Source: Lachnospiraceae bacterium
GTDB lineage: Bacteria > Bacillota > Clostridia > Lachnospirales > Lachnospiraceae
Assembly: GCA_024697595.1 (NCBI GenBank)
Contig: JAILFK010000058.1
Location: 1 to 64,000, forward strand
Direction of reading: 5' to 3'
DNA: 64,000 nt
Below, in pieces: positions 58,674-64,000 of the stretch. Under the pieces are notes generated by a model that worked only from the letters and a program-made list of their open reading frames with translations, had not been told where the DNA came from and made no database searches. Every line of letters begins with the position of its first letter. The first letter of the stretch is position 1. Made by a program: the position numbers and the translations under genes.

Positions 58674-59033
58674 CTATCTTCCCTCTGTGATATGTTCCAT
58701 ACCAAGACTTAAAATTGTTCGTACATGGTCATCATCTAATCCGTAAAATATCGCCTTGCCCTCGCGCTTGTATTTAACCAGTTTCGCATCCTTTAAGATT
58801 CTTAACTGATGACTTACTGCAGATTGATTAAGCTGCAAAATTTGCGCAATATCCGACACGCACATATTGTGATCCATCAGCACGTACAAAATTCTGATTC
58901 TTGTGGAATCTCCAAACACTCTAAAGAGCTCTGATAAATCGATGAGTTCTTCCTCGTCTGGCATATTGTCCATCACGCTTTGCACCTGATGTTCCTCTGC
59001 TGCTAAATACTCGTTGTCCTTCTCCTCAATCAT
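58674..59033 (-). CDS. ArsR/SmtB-family metal-sensing repressor
   Basis: A 119-residue repressor with the winged helix SDIAQILQLNQSAVSHQLRIL and wing YKREGKAIFYGL. In the last helix DDDHVRTILSLGMEHITEG has the Asp-x-His...His-x-x-Glu arrangement of the zinc site of SmtB-type sensors, and MCVSDI keeps one Cys of the cadmium site. Zinc, or zinc and cadmium, is the likely inducer. The ATG at 59033 follows AGGAGG by five bases; the frame extends 26 codons further upstream but that part is unlikely to be translated. It heads the efflux operon, and operator-like repeats lie upstream. Confidence 0.92.
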   Translation of the reverse strand: MIEEKDNEYLAAEEHQVQSVMDNMPDEEELIDLSELFRVFGDSTRIRILYVLMDHNMCVSDIAQILQLNQSAVSHQLRILKDAKLVKYKREGKAIFYGLDDDHVRTILSLGMEHITEGR

Positions 59034-59125
59034 ATTTTCCTCCTGGATTTTCAATAAATGTGATTTCGTTATAATGTATAGAAATCTCAACTCATTTATA
59101 ATCAAAATCATTTATTCAAAGTTTG

Positions 59126-59158
59126 TATGTTCATATGTAAGTATATTCATATGTTCAT
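59126..59158. promoter_or_regulatory. ArsR/SmtB-type operator repeats
   Basis: TATGTTCATATG (59126-59137) and ATATTCATATGTTCAT (59143-59158) both contain the TTCATATG core with arms like those of SmtB/CadC operators, which are rich in ATGAACA-type half-sites. They lie about 95 bp before the arsR start, between it and the divergent YlmH-like gene. The promoter itself is not clear. Confidence 0.6.
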
Positions 59159-59291
59159 TTTATGTCAATATCATAATTTGTTTTTTTTATTTTTTTGACC
59201 CCTGGTATTAACTCGACTTATTAAAATCTTTATAAAAAACTTTTTAACTAAAAACCATTTCGCTATAATATATGAAAAGGAAATTAAAAAT

Positions 59292-60086
59292 ATGAGTTTA
59301 GATAACGAAAAAGAAATACATCAATTTCATAACAGATTACAAGAATTAGCAGACAGAAGTTACTCAAACTCCTGCTATACCTTCACAGAATTTTGTGGTT
59401 TACCAGAATTGTCAGAGTACTATAAGCTTCAAAATAATCTACAATTTGCTGGCACTAAAATCTTTGGTGGATACGAGGATGCAGAGAGAGTTATTATACG
59501 ATTTGGAAATCCAGATGACTTGGGCTATGAACAAGATTTTCCAATTTCTTGCCTCAAGGTTTCCCCTCTTATTGCCAAGTTTTCCGATAACTTAACCCAC
59601 AGAGATTTTCTTGGAGCACTTATGAACCAAGGTATGCGAAGAAGCACCATCGGCGACATAAAAGTATGCGACAACAGTGCTTACATTTTTTGTATGGAAA
59701 ATATTGCCGACTACATCATAGAACACCTTGATAAAATCAAGCACACTTCTGTGAAATGTACTCTTATAAATATTTATGATCAGGCTATGTATGAGCAAGT
59801 TCTTGCTGAACTAGATTCTGAAATCCCTGACTCAAAAACCATACAGGTCATGTCCATGAGAGCAGATGCCGTCATATCCAAGGTGTACAATCTCTCCAGA
59901 AATGATTCCCTAAATCTATTCAAGGCACAAAAAGTATATATAAACGGACGCCTTGCTGAAAATAATGCCCAACAAGTTAAACTCTCTGATGTAATAAATG
60001 TTCGTGGCTTTGGAAAATGCAAAATTGCCAGCTCACCTAGCGAAACACGCAAAGGCAAACTGGCAATGACAATTCATATTTGGTAA
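59292..60086 (+). CDS. YlmH-like S4-domain RNA-binding protein
   Basis: A 264-residue protein. An N-terminal region (about 10-90, with NNLQFAGTKIFGGYEDAER) and the middle part LTHRDFLGALMNQGMRRSTIGDI match the YlmH family. The C-terminal S4 RNA-binding domain (about 185-245) has NDSLNLFKAQKVYINGRL. YlmH proteins bind ribosomal RNA or tRNA on stalled large subunits in ribosome quality control, and in many Firmicutes the gene lies with cell-division genes; here it does not. AAAAGGA precedes the start, and a -10 TATAAT lies at 59264. It is convergent with the ohrR gene. Confidence 0.9.
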   Translation: MSLDNEKEIHQFHNRLQELADRSYSNSCYTFTEFCGLPELSEYYKLQNNLQFAGTKIFGGYEDAERVIIRFGNPDDLGYEQDFPISCLKVSPLIAKFSDNLTHRDFLGALMNQGMRRSTIGDIKVCDNSAYIFCMENIADYIIEHLDKIKHTSVKCTLINIYDQAMYEQVLAELDSEIPDSKTIQVMSMRADAVISKVYNLSRNDSLNLFKAQKVYINGRLAENNAQQVKLSDVINVRGFGKCKIASSPSETRKGKLAMTIHIW

Positions 60087-60091
60087 AAGAT

Positions 60092-60523
60092 TTAAAATGT
60101 ATTCATAACCTTGTGAAGAATACGATACAATTCTGCGGCATCCTTTTCATCAATATCTAGGCAAGCTCCCATCTTTGCGGGAATTTCTGCCGCTTTTTCC
60201 TCTATTTTCTCTCCCTCTGAAGTGAGAGTAACTATGAGATTTCTCTCGTCTTCCTTAGAACGAGATCTCTCAATTAGACCTTTCTTTTCTAGAGTCTTTA
60301 AAACCGGTGTCAATGTACCAGAATCTAGGAACAATCTCTTACCCATATCCTTTACACTGACAGATTTTTCTTCCCATACCACCATCATTGCGATGTATTG
60401 AGTGTAAGTCAAATCAATTTCATCTAAAAATGGTTTGTATTTTCTGACAATCTCCTTAGAAACTGCATATAAGGGAAAACATAATTGATTATCTAATTTT
60501 AAACATTGATACTTATCAGCCAT
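60092..60523 (-). CDS. ohrR: MarR-family peroxide-sensing repressor (OhrR)
   Basis: A 143-residue MarR protein. Cys15 in LDNQLCFPLYAVSKE is the reactive cysteine of OhrR, oxidised by organic hydroperoxides. The winged helix spans about 50-100 (VSVKDMGKRLFLDSGTLTPVLKTLE). No other Cys is placed for a two-Cys type, apart from Cys7 and one near 112, so it is probably of the one-Cys class. It follows the glutathione-peroxidase gene by 39 bp and is presumably co-transcribed with it. The operator before that gene matches the known OhrR site. Confidence 0.93.
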   Translation of the reverse strand: MADKYQCLKLDNQLCFPLYAVSKEIVRKYKPFLDEIDLTYTQYIAMMVVWEEKSVSVKDMGKRLFLDSGTLTPVLKTLEKKGLIERSRSKEDERNLIVTLTSEGEKIEEKAAEIPAKMGACLDIDEKDAAELYRILHKVMNTF

Positions 60524-60562
60524 TTTATCTCTCTTACCTTCTTAATTTATTTCACAGGAGTC

Positions 60563-61102
60563 TTATAATAATGCAGCAACGGCATCGCGAACATCCTTCA
60601 TATCCTTAGTAGGCTCGAAACGAGCAACAATATTACCTTCCTTATCAACCAAGAACTTTGTAAAGTTCCACTTGATATTTCCATTATTTTTATAATCTTT
60701 ATCCATCTTCTTAACAATAGGTGTAAGCATAAGCTTAGCTGGACCATCGAATCCCTGGAACATTGTGTTTTCTGTGATATATTTCCAAAGTGGATCTGCA
60801 TTTTCACCATTTACATCAATCTTACCAAACTGTGGGAATGTAATTCCAAATCTGCCAGTACAGAATGTGTGAATCTCCTCATTGCTGTCTGGTGCCTGGT
60901 TAGCAAACTGATTACATGGGAAATCCAAGATATCAAAATCCTGATCCTTGAACTCATCATAAATCTCCTGCAAGTTCTTGTACTGTGGTGTAAATCCACA
61001 CTCTGTTGCAGTGTTTACAACCAATGTCACCTTACCCTTATACTGTGACAAATCTACATCAGTTCCATCCATTGCCTTTACTGTAAAATCATATACATTC
61101 AT
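60563..61102 (-). CDS. Glutathione peroxidase-family peroxidase
   Basis: A 179-residue thiol peroxidase that reduces hydrogen peroxide and organic hydroperoxides. Cys35 in NTATECGFT replaces the selenocysteine of animal enzymes; the Gln of DFPCNQFANQ and the Trp and Asn of IKWNFTKFLV complete the catalytic tetrad. The bacterial Cys enzymes usually use thioredoxin rather than glutathione. The expected operator-promoter lies 60-95 bp upstream, and ohrR follows. AGGAGG precedes the start. Confidence 0.93.
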   Translation of the reverse strand: MNVYDFTVKAMDGTDVDLSQYKGKVTLVVNTATECGFTPQYKNLQEIYDEFKDQDFDILDFPCNQFANQAPDSNEEIHTFCTGRFGITFPQFGKIDVNGENADPLWKYITENTMFQGFDGPAKLMLTPIVKKMDKDYKNNGNIKWNFTKFLVDKEGNIVARFEPTKDMKDVRDAVAALL

Positions 61103-61157
61103 TATACATACCTCCTAAGTATTGTATTGCATTAAATTAAATTGCGTACAACTTGAT

Positions 61158-61195
61158 TACAATTGAATTGTATACAATTAATTTTGGTATGTCAA
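61158..61195 (-). promoter_or_regulatory. gpx-ohrR promoter with OhrR operator
   Basis: On the minus strand TTGACA (61195-61190) and TACAAT (61172-61167) are 17 bp apart. The plus strand 61158-61185 contains TACAATTGAATTGTATACAA and then TTAATTTTG. This closely matches the Bacillus subtilis OhrR operator, two TACAATT-AATTGTA inverted repeats in tandem. It covers the -10 and the spacer, as expected for repression. Confidence 0.88.
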
Positions 61196-61246
61196 TAATT
61201 TTTTTATAATTTTATAAATATGTATAGATTGATTATAATATCTTAT

Positions 61247-61855
61247 CTACTTCTTCTGTGATGACACGGTCTTACACCATGTATTTCCATCATATTCAAA
61301 CACATCTGCTTCGCAGTTATTTTGCAAACCATCTCCCCAGAAATGTTCCTTGTCATTATTTTCAAGATATGCCATCAAACCTTTGTTCATAGCACCGTGG
61401 GCCACAATCATAATCTTGTCGGCCTTGTCATATTGAGGCTCTATCACTTCTCTCAAAAATTCCTCACCACGCTTGCACACACTCTCGATTGACTCGCCGC
61501 CCTCCGGTGGAAAATATTTACCAGGCTCAGTAAAAAATACTCTCTGAGGATTATCCTCCCGAAGCCATGTCTTGTAATCGACTCCCTCATCAACTCCAAA
61601 GCCAATCTCGTGAAGTCTCTCATCTTTTATAATTCTTATATTCTGACGTCCTCTTATTAGAGAAGCTGTCTCATAAGCTCTGATAAGTGGTGAAGAATAA
61701 ATTGCATCAAACTCCACACCCTCATTCTCTAATTTATCGCCCAACTCTATGGCCACCTGGCGACCATTTGCATTCAACTCTATGTCAGTCAGTCCCTGAA
61801 GTCTGTCCATCTTATTCCAGTCTGTCTGACCGTGTCTTACTATATATAATTCCAT
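61247..61855 (-). CDS. Histidine phosphatase family protein
   Basis: A 202-residue enzyme of the phosphoglycerate mutase/histidine phosphatase family. The catalytic motif is IVRHGQTDWNKMDRLQG, and the second His lies in MIVAHGAMNKGL. The conserved Glu is in RLHEIGFGVDEG. Members act as phosphatases on sugar phosphates, adenosylcobalamin precursors or other small esters; the substrate is unknown here. It stands alone, about 145 bp upstream of the gpx start on the same strand. Confidence 0.9.
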   Translation of the reverse strand: MELYIVRHGQTDWNKMDRLQGLTDIELNANGRQVAIELGDKLENEGVEFDAIYSSPLIRAYETASLIRGRQNIRIIKDERLHEIGFGVDEGVDYKTWLREDNPQRVFFTEPGKYFPPEGGESIESVCKRGEEFLREVIEPQYDKADKIMIVAHGAMNKGLMAYLENNDKEHFWGDGLQNNCEADVFEYDGNTWCKTVSSQKK

Positions 61856-61943
61856 TTTTATTACACCTTTTGCTTTAACATCTTCCTGTATATATCTAAT
61901 CTCACAGGCTTTTTATTCTATGTGTTTTAATGCATACGCATCT

Positions 61944-63119
61944 TTAATACATACGCAACTTCAGCACAACCCATCTAGCCAAATGATATATAGGCCCCTC
62001 TAAATTCTTCTGCACATTTTTCAACTCCTGACGAATTGGAATATGCTGCGGGCAATGAGTTTCACATTTACCACAACCTATGCACTTACTGGCACAGGTG
62101 GCATCTGGTCGTAGCGCCGTTGTCATGAGATATTCCTTCTCAGCTGCAATATAACCCTCACTGTACTTTCGATTGTATGCAGCAAAGCTTCCCGGGATAT
62201 CCACCCCTTGAGGGCAAGGCATACAGTATCTACATCCTGTGCAGCCCACCTTCATCTTCTTATTGATTTCTTGCAACACCCTATCTATCATCTGCAAGTC
62301 CGCTTCACTCAATGAATTTGGTTCCACCTCGCTGGCAGTAGATACATTTTCCATAACCATATCCACAGAGTTCATTCCAGACAAAACGCAAGTCACCTCA
62401 GGCTGATTCCATAGCCAACTAAAAGCCCAAGCTGGCGGCGTCTTTTTCACAGAATGTTCCGACATTATTTTTGCTGCAGAATCAGGAATATTTGCCAATT
62501 TTCCACCGCGAAGAGGTTCCATAATAATCACAGGTATTCCCTTTTTCGCAGCATACTGCAAACCAGTTCTTCCAGCCTGAGAATTTTCATCCATGTAATT
62601 ATATTGAATCTGACAAAAATCCCAATCATAGGCATCTAGAAGCTCAATAAACATATCGCTATTGCCATGGTAAGAAAAGCCAATTTGCTTAATGGCACCA
62701 CTCTCCTTTTTCTCAGCAATCCACTCCTTGATACCCAAGTCCACCATACGATTCCAAGTGGTTATGTCCGTCAACATATGCATGAGATAATAATCTATAT
62801 AATCCGTCTGTAGTCTGTCTAACTGCTCTGAAAAATATTTTTCAATACTATCTGACTTCTTTATGAGATAGTGTGGAAGTTTCGTGGCAATATTTATCTT
62901 CTCTCTAATATTATTTCTGGCAAATATTTCCCCGATAGCAACCTCACTGCCACCATAGATGTAGGCGGTATCAAAATAGTTTACGCCAGCCTCATAGGCC
63001 GCCATAATCTCTTTTTCCGCCTTGTCCAAATCTATCTTGCCTGCAGTTTGAGTAAATCGCATACACCCGAAACCTAAAGCAGAAATCTCATTTCCATATC
63101 TATCTAATCTATATTGCAT
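61944..63119 (-). CDS. Aldo/keto reductase with C-terminal ferredoxin domain
   Basis: A 391-residue protein. The N-terminal barrel (about 1-280) has the aldo/keto reductase tetrad: Asp and Tyr in FDTAYIYGGSE, Lys in NIATKLP and His in YYLMHML. The C-terminal part (about 285-370) has two [4Fe-4S] sets: CTGCRYCMPC and CIGCGKCETHC, each followed by Pro. Such fusions are common in anaerobes and may couple ferredoxin to a carbonyl reduction, but no substrate is known. A second protein of the same kind lies 274 bp upstream, with a small unknown gene between. The start is at the ATG of MQYRLDRYG. Confidence 0.9.
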   Translation of the reverse strand: MQYRLDRYGNEISALGFGCMRFTQTAGKIDLDKAEKEIMAAYEAGVNYFDTAYIYGGSEVAIGEIFARNNIREKINIATKLPHYLIKKSDSIEKYFSEQLDRLQTDYIDYYLMHMLTDITTWNRMVDLGIKEWIAEKKESGAIKQIGFSYHGNSDMFIELLDAYDWDFCQIQYNYMDENSQAGRTGLQYAAKKGIPVIIMEPLRGGKLANIPDSAAKIMSEHSVKKTPPAWAFSWLWNQPEVTCVLSGMNSVDMVMENVSTASEVEPNSLSEADLQMIDRVLQEINKKMKVGCTGCRYCMPCPQGVDIPGSFAAYNRKYSEGYIAAEKEYLMTTALRPDATCASKCIGCGKCETHCPQHIPIRQELKNVQKNLEGPIYHLARWVVLKLRMY

Positions 63120-63135
63120 ATTCCCTCCAGACTTT

Positions 63136-63366
63136 TTACATCTTCAAATCTTTCAAGGAATCAATGAGATCTAAGTCCGACTGCATAACCTTGATATTGG
63201 TAGTTATAGGCTCCTCGCCAGGTCTTGTAACCTTTACTTCCACAATTGTTCCTTCCTCGATAGGACGAGAAAAAACTGCTTTTATAAATTGAAAAAACTT
63301 TGGATGGTTCTTTTCAAATGTATTCTTGGCATTGATTATCTTTGCCATAGATGCTGGATTCATCAT
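63136..63366 (-). CDS. Small hypothetical protein between two aldo/keto reductases
   Basis: A 76-residue soluble protein of unknown function. An N-terminal helix (MAKIINAKNTFEKNHPKFFQ) is followed by a beta hairpin (EGTIVEVKVTRPGEEPITTN). No signal or membrane segment is seen. AGGTGA precedes the start. It lies 17 bp before and 27 bp after two ferredoxin-tailed aldo/keto reductase genes, so it is probably part of the same operon. Confidence 0.7.
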   Translation of the reverse strand: MMNPASMAKIINAKNTFEKNHPKFFQFIKAVFSRPIEEGTIVEVKVTRPGEEPITTNIKVMQSDLDLIDSLKDLKM

Positions 63367-63393
63367 TTTTCATCACCTCTTATTGTTAAATAC

Positions 63394-64000
63394 TTAATCG
63401 ACCTTAACCTGTCCGGCCAATACTCTCTTGTAATCCTCATAATTTTGCTTAAGCAAATTTGGTGTATCCAATTCATATGGACACTTGCTCTTGCAGGCTC
63501 CACATTCCAAGCAACCCTCAATCTTTTTCATCTCCGCCTGCATCTGTGGTTCAAGCAATGCCTTGGAAGGTGCTCTTCGGAGCATGAGAGATATTCTGGC
63601 ACATTGATGTATTGTGATTCCTGCCGGACATGGTTCGCAGTATCCGCAGCCCCTACAGAAATCTCCCACCAACTCAGCTCGTTCTGAATCAATAAATTCC
63701 TGTATCTGTGGATTCATCCTTGGTGTCTCATCCATAAATGCAAGCCAATCATTTAACTCACTCATCTTCTGGATTCCCCAAATAGGAATTACGTTGTCAA
63801 ACTGTGACATAAATGCCATGCATGCCTCAGGATTATTTAAAAGTCCACCGGCCAATCCCTTCATGGCAATAAATCCCATATTATGCACCTTGCACTGTCT
63901 AACTAAATCTATCTCCTTCTCAGAAGAAATGTAAGAAAATGGATATTGCAAAGTCTCATATAAACCGGATTCAATGGCCTCCTGGGCCACACCAATCTTG
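63394..64000 (-). CDS. Aldo/keto reductase with C-terminal ferredoxin domain (partial, cut by window edge)
   Basis: The C-terminal about 202 residues of a protein like the one at 61944; the frame is open to the window edge and the start lies outside. The end of the barrel (GFIAMKGLAGGLLNNPEA) is followed by two [4Fe-4S] motifs, CRGCGYCEPCPAG and CLECGACKSKC, the second with Pro after the last Cys. It shares the layout of the neighbour but differs in sequence, for example in the PAGITIHQCARISLML stretch, so it is a paralogue, not a recent tandem copy. Confidence 0.88.
   Translation of the reverse strand, partial: KIGVAQEAIESGLYETLQYPFSYISSEKEIDLVRQCKVHNMGFIAMKGLAGGLLNNPEACMAFMSQFDNVIPIWGIQKMSELNDWLAFMDETPRMNPQIQEFIDSERAELVGDFCRGCGYCEPCPAGITIHQCARISLMLRRAPSKALLEPQMQAEMKKIEGCLECGACKSKCPYELDTPNLLKQNYEDYKRVLAGQVKVD

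Overview
The window looks like chromosomal DNA of a low-GC, anaerobic, carbohydrate-using Firmicute, most likely a Lachnospiraceae member close to Butyrivibrio or Pseudobutyrivibrio. The reasons are AGGAGG-type ribosome sites, AT-rich spacers with sigma-A promoters, GH3/GH2 glycosidases with GPH transport, a type III glutamine synthetase, LL-diaminopimelate aminotransferase, ferredoxin-tailed aldo/keto reductases, and many GGDEF/EAL and 7TM sensor proteins. The genus is inferred, not proven. No rRNA, tRNA or CRISPR array was seen. Most genes lie on the minus strand.

Layout. 1-5300: the 3' end of an IS30-type transposase, a TetR regulator facing a DegV-family gene, a membrane diguanylate cyclase, an AI-2E-family membrane protein and a decayed acetyltransferase. 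5300-8900: a two-subunit ABC exporter behind a strong promoter carrying two GTTAG-N6-CTAAC operators. 9000-14270: a GPH sugar symporter and a domain-permuted GH3 beta-glucosidase, divergent from an AraC regulator. 14295-31270: a 17 kb minus-strand nitrogen cluster containing asnB, glnN (GSIII), an Amt-PII fusion, dapL, pyrG, gltB, gltD, glnA (GSI) and an ANTAR RNA-binding regulator. 31355-36670: a LUD-domain protein, a second GH3 enzyme of normal domain order, a TSCPD protein and a chemoreceptor. 36865-46650: a very large PAS/GGDEF/EAL/GAF protein, a GH2 beta-galactosidase and an FAD oxidoreductase. 46747-49000: four tightly packed unknown genes and a remnant ORF. 49072-56400: an SDR dehydrogenase, TcdA, a TraX-like protein, and a signalling block (response regulator, LytS-type kinase, HD phosphohydrolase, diguanylate cyclase). 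56491-64000: a Zn/Cd efflux operon (ArsR, HMA chaperone, P1B ATPase), a YlmH-like protein, a peroxide operon (gpx-ohrR), a histidine phosphatase and two ferredoxin-tailed aldo/keto reductases, the last cut by the window edge.

The nitrogen cluster is the most interesting part. It combines ammonium uptake and sensing in one polypeptide, two unrelated glutamine synthetases, glutamate synthase, and two glutamine-amide users (CTP synthase and asparagine synthetase). It ends with an ANTAR protein whose receiver domain has lost the phosphoacceptor Asp. pyrG and asnB each have a strong promoter followed by a two-hairpin leader. The two leaders share a 15-nt block and a 14-nt Shine-Dalgarno block, and the first hairpins contain G-U pairs that fold only as minus-strand RNA. 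The first asnB hairpin has a six-base loop with A at position 1 and G at position 4, as ANTAR proteins recognise. A terminator-like hairpin also lies between glnN and amt with no promoter seen after it. I infer that the cluster may be controlled by antitermination through its own ANTAR protein; this is untested.
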